A stretch of DNA of 64,000 bases, from contig NC_089584.1 in the NCBI RefSeq assembly GCF_019320115.1, positions 78,798,244 to 78,862,243 on the forward strand, written 5' to 3'. Numbering within the stretch: position 1 is the first letter of the stretch; every line of letters begins with the position of its first letter. Below the pieces are notes generated by a model. That model did no database searches and had not been told where the DNA came from. It worked only from the letters and a program-made list of their open reading frames with translations. The stretch comes from Miscanthus floridulus (lineage: Eukaryota > Streptophyta > Magnoliopsida > Poales > Poaceae). The position numbers were made by a program, and so were the translations under genes. Shown here one piece after another: positions 37,401 through 46,514 of this stretch.

Positions 37401-37607
37401 CCTTTTGAAGAAATCTTCAAAGACCACAATCTCACCTGGTTGTGGATCGGGGAAGCTTTCTCCTTCCGGTGCACGCCATCCCGCAAGTGCCTTGTTGTGG
37501 AGCACTCCCATGGCGACGAGGTCCTCGATGGTCTGCTCGTTGCTCCGCGACTTCCACCATTCCTTCGCCATGACCCCGCCTTTCTTCTGGGCGTCTCTCT
37601 TCGCCAT
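34429..37607 (-). CDS. Antisense spliced gene of E2, 'putative gypsy type transposon' (Transposase_28-like) protein
   Basis: Six exons can be read on the minus strand: 37607-36723, 36643-36165, 36082-35566, 35496-35298, 35223-35077 and 34991-34429. All five introns start GT and end AG, the phases fit at every junction, and the total is 2790 nt (929 residues plus stop). Exon 1 holds the conserved domain (FEDFFKRGFGIPVHPFL near residues 63-80, HLCEAYGGF near 107). Exons 2 and 3 are acidic and Pro/Gln/Ser-rich with a nuclear-signal-like PRKRRR. Exons 4 to 6 form a long coiled coil, then a C-terminal block with ERCKQAWGWF. The start at 37607 is chosen because upstream in-frame ATGs overlap the TATA box. 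Molecular function is unknown. Splicing is inferred from sequence. Confidence 0.8.
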
Positions 37608-37752
37608 TAGTTCGTCCTTACGAAGTGGGTGGATGCGGGAGACCGAGGGGATTGGTGATGATTTTTGGGGAATAGGGTTCGGCAGGAGGAAGAAGAAGGT
37701 TGCGGCGGCGGATGACAATGGGGAATGGTATGAGTAACTTACCAGATCTGCA

Positions 37753-37760
37753 TTATATAA
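37753..37760 (-). promoter_or_regulatory. TATA box of the E2 antisense gene
   Basis: The minus strand reads TTATATAA about 146 bp before the chosen start codon, in an otherwise GC-mixed region. It suggests that the antisense gene has its own promoter independent of the LTR. Confidence 0.6.
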
Positions 37761-37956
37761 AACAAAGATCACCATCGTTTCGTCCGCCCGAGAATATTGG
37801 GAGTCGTGCGCACGCGCCGCAGACGGTTGTTCACACAACCTCGAAATCTGCGCCAATAAACGCGCTCCTTCGTTAACAGTGTATGCGCCTCTTCGTTGAT
37901 GGTGTAAGGGGGCCCACACTGACACACCTCAATACAGGTGTCAACCGACTGTTTGC

Positions 37957-37968
37957 AAAAAAAAAAAA
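37957..37968. repeat. A12 homopolymer
   Basis: Twelve consecutive A residues upstream (on the minus strand) of the antisense gene. It could be a nucleosome-free promoter element or simple slippage. Confidence 0.8.
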
Positions 37969-38102
37969 GAAAGAGAAGACAGAATGACGTACTATACCTA
38001 TTTACTTTTTTGACCAGACGTGTCAGACTGGACTTGGCAGAGAATAGAGAGAAGTACACAAAATAATAGTACAAGCAGCGCAAGTGATCATGGATTTGCC
38101 TT

Positions 38103-38214
38103 GACCACTAAAGTGCTCGGGGACTGCCCAGACCACTAATGTGCTCGGGGACTGCCCAGACCACTAATGTGCTCGGGGACTGCTCCGACCACGGCTGTGC
38201 TCGGGGACTGCCCC
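38103..38214. repeat. Four 28-bp tandem repeats in E2 3' region
   Basis: Units start at 38103, 38131, 38159 and 38187. Each is a variant of GACCACTAATGTGCTCGGGG plus ACTGCCCA. Every unit contains CTCGGGGACT, the same sequence as the real polypurine tract at 38971. Confidence 0.92.
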
Positions 38215-38731
38215 GACCACTGCTTGCATAATGGTTCTCCTTGGCTACATGTGATCTGTACTCACATACAGTTAAGAGATTTTTCTTTAGACCTCGCTAC
38301 AAGGCTCATACTTCGCCTTCCAGCAAGCTCGGGGACTATGTCGATACGATGCACCTGCCGGTGTAACTTGTTTTGCCTGTACGGTAATTGGATTCTTAAT
38401 CTCAGCGGAATTTCTTTGATAGACCCTGGCACCACGTACCTGCGTCACCTACTACCAGGCTCGGGGACTAAGTGGGCACACTTCACCTTGCGGTGAATGT
38501 GTTTGTTTAAATTGACCCCTGTGTTTGAATGATTATGAGGATTATTAGTATGCTCGGGGACTGCCCCGACCACTGCTTGAATAGTGGTTCTCGTTGGATA
38601 CATGTGATTTGTACTCACATACAGTTAAGAGACTTTTCTTTTAGACCTTGCTACAAGGCTCATACTTTGCCTTCCAGCAAGCTCGGGGACTAAGTGGGCA
38701 CACTTCACCTTGCGGTGAACGTGTTTGTTTT
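38215..38731. repeat. Pair of ~124-bp direct repeats in E2 3' region
   Basis: 38215-38338 and 38568-38692 share the run from GACCACTGCTTG to AAGCTCGGGGACTA with few differences. A second shared piece, GCTCGGGGACTAAGTGGGCA with its continuation, occurs at 38458-38510 and 38680-38731. The array suggests repeated local duplication with CTCGGGGACT as the common border. Confidence 0.88.
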
Positions 38732-38970
38732 TCGACCCCTACGCTTCTGATGTTTCAGGATGCTATACTTCAAGACCACTTACATTTCTTTTCAGAAATA
38801 CAAGTGGGCACACTTCTCAGGACAGAAATCTTTTTCTTTTTTCTTAAGAGCACCATACATTCTTCGGACAACCTACTTCTCCGGTGATGACGGTGGTCGG
38901 AGGCGTCAAGAATTCAAGCCTCGCTTGTCGGAGAAGGTTCAAAACGCGTGTCGCAGCATAATACATGATG

Positions 38971-38983
38971 CTCGGGGACTAGC
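38971..38983 (+). other. E2 polypurine tract
   Basis: CTCGGGGACTAGC lies immediately before the 3' LTR (38984). It is the expected plus-strand primer site, although not purely purine, as is usual in this lineage (E1: CTCGAGGACTAGC). Confidence 0.7.
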
Positions 38984-39457
38984 TGTGGGGGTATTAACCC
39001 CTATACCCTTACGGCTAAGCTTGGGCTGGCCCGGATCGATGGGTTCAGTCCACCCGAAAGATGACGTGCGGCCCAGTTAACCTGATCGGAGTCCCGCACA
39101 AGGAATCAAGACGGATTTGGCGACCAAGCAGGATCCTGGTCGGTTAGAATAGGAATCCTTATCCGGCCAGATATGGCAATTGTAACTGACTAGGATTAGT
39201 TTCCAGATCTGTAACCCTGCCCCCCGGACTATATAAGGCGGGCAGGGGACCCCTCTAAAAAATATCTCTCATTTGACATACAGCAATACAAATCAGACGC
39301 AGGACGTAGGTATTACGCCTTATTGGCGGCCGAACCTGGATAAAACCTCGTGTCTGTCTTGCATCACCGTCTTGTTTGGGGCTTGCGCATCTGTCTGCCG
39401 ATAATCTACTACCTTGGGCATACCCCTAGGTAGACTGCCGACCATATTTCGTCGACA
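38984..39457 (+). repeat. E2 3' LTR
   Basis: 474 bp with the same ends as the 5' LTR and three substitutions. It is followed by the CCACC duplication and the continuation of solo LTR D. Confidence 0.95.
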
Positions 39458-40062
39458 CCACCTGACCGAACGTAGGACCTATGCGTCTGATCAATTTTAC
39501 TATTCAGTGTCCGGTCAGAGATCGACACCGCACTCTTGACTGCACCACTGACAGGACGCACCGATGCTAAGTCCGGTGCAGCATTCGGTCGAGGGAAAAT
39601 AGCCCCTCGACTTCACCAACTTCACCATCCTTGCTCAAATGTGCTAACCACCAAGTGTATCACCTTGTGCATGTGTGTTAGCATATTTTTACAAACATTT
39701 TCAAGGGTGTTAGCACTCACTAGAATCTAAATGGCACTTTGATAACCGCATTTCAATACGAGTTTCATCCCTCTTAATAGTATGGCTATCTATCCTAAAT
39801 GTGATCACACTCACTAAGTGTCTCAATCATCAAAACACAAAAGCTCCTATGGATATCACCTTTTCCTTGAGCTTTTTGTTTTTCTCTTTCTTCTTTCCCA
39901 AGCCCAAGCACTTGATCACCATGGCTATCACCACCAACATGATCATCATCACTTGCTCCAACACTTGGAATGCGCTTTCCTATCTCATGATCACTTAGAG
40001 TAAAAGGGTTAGCACCTAGGGTTTCATCAATTCACCAAAACCAAACTAGAGCTTTTAGTTAG

Positions 40063-40507
40063 GCACCAGACGCGCAGGTCCACTCTGACAGCAGCGACCG
40101 GTCCTACACCAACTCCTCCTTTTCTTTATCTAAGTCCTCAACCTCTTCACCCATGCTTCCAAGTTGCTAACCACAAAGTGTAGAAATTATGTGCATGTGT
40201 GTTAGCATTTTTTAAAGCATTTTTCAAGGGTCAAGGTTAGCACACTAGGTTCCTAAATGCACATGCAAGAATCAAGTCACCTAGTGGCACTCGATAAACC
40301 ACTTAGCCAAATAATTCCCCTTTTTCTAGTACGGCTATCGATCCTAAACATGATCACACTCTCTATAGTGTCTTGATCACCAAAACAAAAACATATTCGA
40401 TACCTTTGCCTTGATCAACCTTATTTTTGTTTTTCTCTTTCTTCTTTTCCAAATTGGAGCCCTTCATCTTCAAGTTTGGTCTTCATCATCACCATGACCA
40501 TCATCTA
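40063..40507 (-). repeat. Element A 5' LTR, outer part, truncated
   Basis: It continues the A LTR after solo LTR D and matches 13403-13860 of the 3' LTR closely. It stops at ACCATCATCTAG (40507), about 110 bp short of the expected CTTTCA end, and changes without any duplication to copia RNase H sequence of element C. The break is a deletion junction. Confidence 0.88.
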
Positions 40508-43363
40508 GTTTCTTTGATGACCATGAAACAAATGATCTTTCCAACAATTGACAAGTGTCTGAGGTGCTCTTTCCTTTAACCTTGCATCTCGCATAGTCAG
40601 AGTCCAAATATCCAACTAGCCCAAATTTTGCTCCTTTGGGATACCACAAATCAACATTTGGTGTATGCATAAAGTACTTCAATATTCTCTTTGTAGCCTT
40701 CAAATGGCTTTCTCTTGGTGAGGCTTGAAATCTTGCACACATGCACACACTAACATAACATCCGGTCTTGATGCGGTCACATAGAGTTGGCTTCCAACCA
40801 TAGAGCGATACAACTTTTGATCCACCATGTTGCCACTTGCATCACTATCCAAATTGTCATTTGTTTCCATTGGTGTACTTATGGCTTTGCTCTCATTCAT
40901 GCCAAACTTCTTGAGCATGTCTTTGATGTACTTGCCTTGACTTATAAACATACCATTCTTCAATTGCTTGATTTGAAGACCAAGGAAGTAACTCAACTCT
41001 CCAATTATGGATATCTCAAATTTATTAGCCATCATTCTTCTAAACTCTTTACAAAAGTCTTGATTGGTTGATCTAAAGATAATGTCATCCACATAGATTT
41101 GCAACATAAACAAGTCCTTGCCAATCTTCTTGGTGAAAAGAGTGGTGTCAACCTTGCCCTTTATGAACCCTACAGAGAGTAGGAAGTCCCTCAACCTCTC
41201 ATACCATGATCTAGGTGCTTGTTTCAAACCATATAATGCCTTCTTCAACTTGTACACATGGTTGGGCTTCTTGTCATCTTCAAAACTAGGAGGTTGCTCA
41301 ACATATACTTCTTCATTGATGTAGCCATTGAGAAATGCAGTCTTAACATCTATTTGATAGAGCTTGATGTTGTGGGCATAAGCATAGGCTAGCAAGATTC
41401 TAATTGCTTCCAATCTAGCAACTGGGGCATTTGTTTCTATAAAGTCAAGACCTTCAACTTGAGTGTAACCTTGTGCTACCAATCTTGCTTTGTTCCTTAC
41501 TACTATCCCATCTTGATCTTACTTGTTTCTATAGACCCATTTGGTTCCAATCACATTATGGTTCTTTGGTCTCTCAACTAATCTCTATACTTGATTTCTA
41601 GTGAAGTTATTCAATTCTTCATATATAGCATTCATCCAATCAACATCCTTCAATGCTTCTTCTATATTGTTTGGTTCAATGGATGACACAAAAGAGAAGT
41701 GCTCACAAAATGAAGCCAATCTTGATCGTGTTTGCACACCTCTTGAGATATCTCCAATTATAGTGTCCAATGGATGATCTCTTGCAATATTAGTTGGTTG
41801 GAGTATTCGAACTTGATTTCTTGCACTTGCTTGTTCATTGGATTGAGATGATGTACTAGCCACTTGATCTTGCACATTGTCATGAGAGCCACTTGTACTT
41901 GCTTGATGTGTATCATCTTGCCCATTTGAGTTAGAGAGCACTTGCACTTGATCATCTTCTTCACATTTACTTGCCTAGGCCTCAATTCATCAACATCCAA
42001 GTTCTTCATGGCATTTGAAAGTTGAATGCCTCTAACATCATCAAGATTCTCATTCTCATCTTAGGAACCCTTGGTTTCATCAAATTTAACATCATGAACT
42101 TCCTCAAGAGTACCACTTGCCAAATTCCAAACTCTATATGCTTTGCTTGTAGTGGAGTAACCAAGCAAGAATCCCTCATCACACTTCTTGTCAAACTTGC
42201 TCAATCTAGTATCTTTCCTCAATATGTAGCATTTGCAACCAAAAACCCAAAAATATGCAATGTTGGGCTTTCTACCATTCAAGAGATCATATGGTGTCTT
42301 CTCTTTCAATGGGTGACAATAGAGTCGGTTGCTACAATAGCAAGCCGTATTGATTACTTTGGCCCAAAAGGATTGACTCACATTGTACTCACTAAGCATA
42401 GACTTTGCCCATGTCAATAAGTGTTCTATTCTTTCTCTCAACAAGGCCATTTGATTGTGGAGTGTATTTGGCCGAGAATTAATGTCTAATTTCAAAATCA
42501 TCACACAACTCATCAATTCTAGTGTTCTTGAACTCACTACCATTATCACTTCTAACTCTCTTGATGGTTGTTTCAAACTCATTTTGTATGCCCTTGACAA
42601 ATGATTTAAATGTTGCAAACACATCACTCTTGTCCACAAGAAAGAATGTCCAAGTGTATCTTGTATAGTCATCCACTATCACAAAGCCATATTTGTTTCC
42701 ATCAATGCTAGTGTATTGTGTTGGCTCAAACAAGTCCATGTGCAATAACTCAAATGCTTTGCTAGTGCTCATTATGCTCTTCTTAGGATGGGTGTTTCCA
42801 ACTTGTTTGTTGGCTTGACAAGAGCTACAAAGTTTGTACTTCTCAAATACCATATCTTTCAGGCCTCTAACCAAGTCATGCTTAACCAATCTATTCAATT
42901 GTTTCATTCCAACATGACTAAGCCTTCTATGCCATAACTAACATGTACTAGACGTAATGAACAAGCATGTTGACAATTGAGCTTCACTAGCATTGAAATC
43001 AACCAAGTATAGATTCTCATATCTAAAGCCTTTGAAGATCAAATTACTGCCATCTACATTTATGATCTCTACATCATCTACCCCAAATATGTATTTGAAT
43101 CTAAGATCACACAATTGAGCTACGGATAGCAAATTGAAGTTCAAGCTCTCTACTAGCAATACATTAGATATGCTCATGTCATTGGATATTGCAATCTTAC
43201 CAAGCCCTTTGACCTTACCTTTGCCATTGTCACCAAATGTGATACTATCATAACCATTGCTATCATTGGTATTGATTGAGTTGAACATTCTTGCATCACC
43301 AGTCATGTGTTGAGTACATCCATTATCAAGAACCCAATGCCTTCCTCCTGCTTTGTAATTGGC
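40508..43363 (-). pseudogene. Element C pol remnant
   Basis: The protease begins with a GCTQHMTG-type motif near 43310 (43306-42938). The pre-integrase block has MKQLNRLVKHDLVRG at 42907. Integrase motifs are RSDNGSEFKNTR near 42550 and SNRLYCHPLKEKTPYDL near 42310. The RT runs from about 41482 to 40780 and keeps [10 protein letters not shown] near 41090 and the [14 protein letters not shown] motif. RNase H begins with YLDSDYARCK near 40600 and stops at SWSSKK (40508). Frameshifts near 42480 and 42420 and stops near 42940, 42010 and 41585 break it. The RT block is the longest intact stretch. Confidence 0.88.
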
Positions 43364-43597
43364 CTACAAAAGAAGATAAATTCTTTTTAGGTACCCAAAC
43401 TTGCTTGGGTCCTTGAAGGATAATGACTAAGCTCTTTGGTACCTAAATGGCTTTCTTCTTTGAGCCCACAATTGGAGTACCAATAAACTTATCATGCACC
43501 CCATTAACACCCTTGATGAGCAAATAACAAGAATCAAACTTAATTGAGGATACATTTGGTTGCTTGTACTTGTTCTTGCAATATTGCTCTACATGTC

Positions 43598-45399
43598 TGA
43601 AAGGTCCTAATATGGCTAGAGGAGGGGTGAATAGCCTATTTAAAATTCTAAAAATCAACTAGAGCAATTTGATTAGTAAGACAAATAGCGAAATGCAAAC
43701 TTGCTCTAGCTCTACGAGGGTTGCAAGCCACCTATCCAACAATTCTAGTTGCAATGATTACAAGACACATAACTTGCTATGATACTACTCACTAAGAGCT
43801 CTCAATCATGCTACACTAAAGAGCTCCACTAGATGAACTTAAATAACAAATCAAGCTCTCAATTCTAATTACACTAAAGAGCTTGCCACAACTAGTTTGC
43901 AAGAATATAAAAGAGTGAGTAGGGTGATTATACCGCCGTGTAGAGGAGTGAACCAATCACAAGGTGAATATTAAATCAATCACCGGGAGAATACCAAATG
44001 GCAAGAGACAACTGATTTTCTCCCGAGGTTCACGTGCTTGCCAACACGCTACGTCCCCGTTGTGTCGACCAACACTTGGTGGTTCGGTGGCTAAGAGGTG
44101 TTGCACAAACCTCGTCCACACGATTGGACACCGCAAGAACCTACCCACAAGTGAGGTAACTCAATGACATGAGCAATCCACTAGAGTTACCTTTCGGCGC
44201 TCCGCCGGGAAAGGTACAAATCCCCTCACAATCACCGGAGATGGCCATGAACAATCACCAACTCGTGCCAATCCTCTACTGCTGCACCAAGCCATCTAGA
44301 TGGTGGCAACCACCAAGAGTAACAAGTGAAATCCACAGTGCAACACGAATACCAAGTGCCTCTAGATGCAATCACTCAAGCAATGCACTTGGATTCTCTC
44401 CCAATCTCACAAAGATGATGGATCAATGATGGAGATGAGTGGGAGGGCTTTGTCTAAGCTCACAAGGTTGCTATGTCAATGAAAATGTGCAAGAGAGTGA
44501 GCTAGAACCGGCCATGGGGCTTAAATAGAAGCCCCCACGAAATAGAGCCGTTGTACCCCTTCACTGGGTACTGATCGGGGTGACTGGACGCTCCGGTCCA
44601 GTTGACCGAACGCTGGATCCAGCGTCCGGTCGCTCGATGTAAGCCACGTGTCATTCTGAGTTAAACCTGAGCCGCCAGATCTCAACGGCTATTAACTAAC
44701 CGAATGCTCAGACCCCGGTGTCTGTCGTTTCCAGTAAGCTCCCAAAACCATCTTTTACCGACCGGACGCGTCCGATCATGCTTGACCGGACACAGACCAG
44801 CGTCCAGTGCTTAACCCTAGTCATTGTGCCATCCGACAACTCGATCAGACATAGCCCTTCAGCGTCCGGTCGCTGGGTGATCTAGCGTCCGGTCAGTTGA
44901 CTGACACCAGCATCTTTGTGACCAACTCCATTTCACTTCAAACTTCTTCACCCTTGCTCATGTGTGCCAACCACCAAGTGTATCACCTTGTGCATACGTG
45001 TTAGCATATTTTCACAAATATTTTCAAGGATGTTAGCACTCCACTAGATTCTAAATGCATATGCAATGAATTAGAGCATCTAGTGGCACTTTGATAACCA
45101 CATTTCGATATGAGTTTCACTCCTCTTAATAGTACGGCTATCTATCCTAAATGTGATCACACTCACTAAGTGTCTTGATCACTAAAACAAAATGGCTCCT
45201 ACATTTTATACCTTTGCCTTGAGCCTTTTATTTTTCTCTTTCTTCTTTTCCAAGTTTAAGCATTTGATCATCACCAATGTCATGATCTTCGTCATTGCTT
45301 CATCACTTGGAGTAGTGCTACCTATCTCATGATCATCTTGATAAACTAGGTTAGCACTTAGGGTTTCATCAATTAACCAAAACCAAACTAGAGCTTTCA
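43598..45399 (-). repeat. Element B 3' LTR
   Basis: 1802 bp, TGAAAGG...GAGCTTTCA on the + strand. It lacks a 22-23 bp segment present in the 5' LTR between two copies of ACCAGACGCTC (53021 and 53043). A TTAAATA (minus TATTTAA) lies at about 44521. Confidence 0.93.
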
Positions 45400-45401
45400 A
45401 T

Positions 45402-45413
45402 CTCCCCCTTTTT
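45402..45413 (-). other. Element B polypurine tract
   Basis: The minus strand reads AAAAAGGGGGAG, then AT and the 3' LTR. Confidence 0.88.
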
Positions 45414-46514
45414 GGTAATTGATGACAACCCTTATACAAAGATATGAATTAAAGTTCATTTGAATCCATGTTGCTTGCCCAAGCATATTTACCATGTGTA
45501 AAGGATATGGACATGTTTCATGAACTCCATATGATAGCAATTGCTCCCCCTACATATATGCTAAGAGTTTGGATTGAAGCTTTGCACATATGATTAGATA
45601 GGAAATATAGGAGACAATTTCTACCAAATGATGCTAAGGTATAAGAGATGGACCTTTGAAGCGTGATACCAATCGGAGTGCACCAATATACCATCCTTAG
45701 CACCATTAGTAACTAGACATACACAAAAACTAGAGTACCTCATGAGATCAATACTACAAGCAAGGGTCTAGTTTCCATAGAATGAACATAGGTCTAGTTA
45801 CTTTAGCCTATGCATGCTAGTTTTTCATTTCAACATTCAAACCTACAACTAGCATACACCACACAAGCATGGATATTGAAATTAAAGACTTGTGACATGC
45901 AAGCAAATATGTGAAATGCCCATTCAAATGCAATATACAAGTTCATGAGCTTGCTCCCCCTACTTGTGTGCTCAAAAAATTTTAATTGATTCCTTTCCTT
46001 TATCATATCTCTCAATAAAGTACTCCCCTATCACTCATATCTTTGTTTCTCTCCCCCTTTGTCAACAATTAGCACAAAAGGAGGGCTCAAATTTTAGATA
46101 GGTTAGGGTGAAACCATGTGAAGTGAGGATCATTTTCCCAAATTGGTTCAATCTAGATTACTTGTAAAAGATATTTAACTCGGTTTGATCCAAGGACAAG
46201 CTTCTTCACACCTCCAAATAAGGGTTATCTTGTACCATGTTGAGTTAAACACTTATTGCTTATTTTATAGATCAAACACTAGGTTTACAAGCCCACAAAC
46301 ATGTCATATGCTACCACTAGATCATTTCAAACATACAAGCAATAGTGGTACCATACAAGCATCAAATTCATTTGATTTTCATGAATGAGCCTATTCAAAT
46401 GTGAAATATGTCTAGATGCACTAATCATGTCCTTAGCAAGGATGTATGCCATGTCAAACAACTTTTACCTTGGATTGCTCGAAGGAGAGGCATGTCATAT
46501 AAATTGGGGGTGCA
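45414..46514. other. Element B noncoding region between pol and 3' LTR
   Basis: About 1.1 kb without a credible frame on either strand. There is no envelope-like gene. Further minus-strand polypurine-like tracts lie near 45541-45552, 45951-45962 and 46049-46060, the first two in the same places as in element A. Confidence 0.7.

Larger units (their letters stand above)
26593..39457 (+). mobile_element. E2: complete, young Tat-lineage Ty3/gypsy retrotransposon
   Basis: The element is 12,865 bp with two 474-bp LTRs that differ at only three positions, flanked by a CCACC duplication (26588-26592 and 39458-39462). Its order is LTR, primer binding site, gag-protease-RT-RNase H-archaeal RNase H-integrase, spacer, antisense spliced gene, repeat array, polypurine tract, LTR. 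The dual RNase H and the antisense gene place it in the Tat lineage (the Grande/RIRE2/Cinful group), as known for that lineage. The sense frame has four nonsense codons and no frameshift, so its own gag-pol is dead. Its LTR signals and antisense gene look intact. Confidence 0.95.
25237..40057 (-). mobile_element. D: solo LTR of the element C family, interrupted by E2
   Basis: D consists of 25237-26592 and 39463-40057, about 1950 bp once E2 and its CCACC duplication are removed. Its ends are TGAAAGG and GAGCTTTTA (one change from CTTTCA). GTTAG stands on both sides (25232-25236 and 40058-40062), and the LTR of A continues across the site. Sequence from 25237 matches the LTR of element C at 55590 closely. 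There is no internal gag or pol of its own, so it is a solo LTR produced by recombination between LTRs before E2 inserted. Confidence 0.9.
12233..40507 (-). mobile_element. Element A: Ty1/copia Maximus/SIRE-type retrotransposon, host of nested insertions
   Basis: Element A reads on the minus strand: 5' LTR (23948-25236 plus 40063-40507), primer binding site, gag (23887-18223), pol (18222-15131), noncoding 3' region, polypurine tract and 3' LTR (12233-13962). It is split by solo LTR F in gag and by solo LTR D, with E2 inside it, in the 5' LTR. The outer end of the 5' LTR is missing: at 40507 it is joined to element C. Therefore no target duplication can be tested. The gag starts like maize Opie/SIRE-type elements and both LTRs have TGAAAG...CTTTCA ends. 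Numerous stops and frameshifts make it defective. Confidence 0.85.

Noticed and set aside
38103..38214. Regular 28-bp repeats resembling a CRISPR array
   Set aside because: The units are directly adjacent without unique spacers and lie in a plant retrotransposon. They are a minisatellite.
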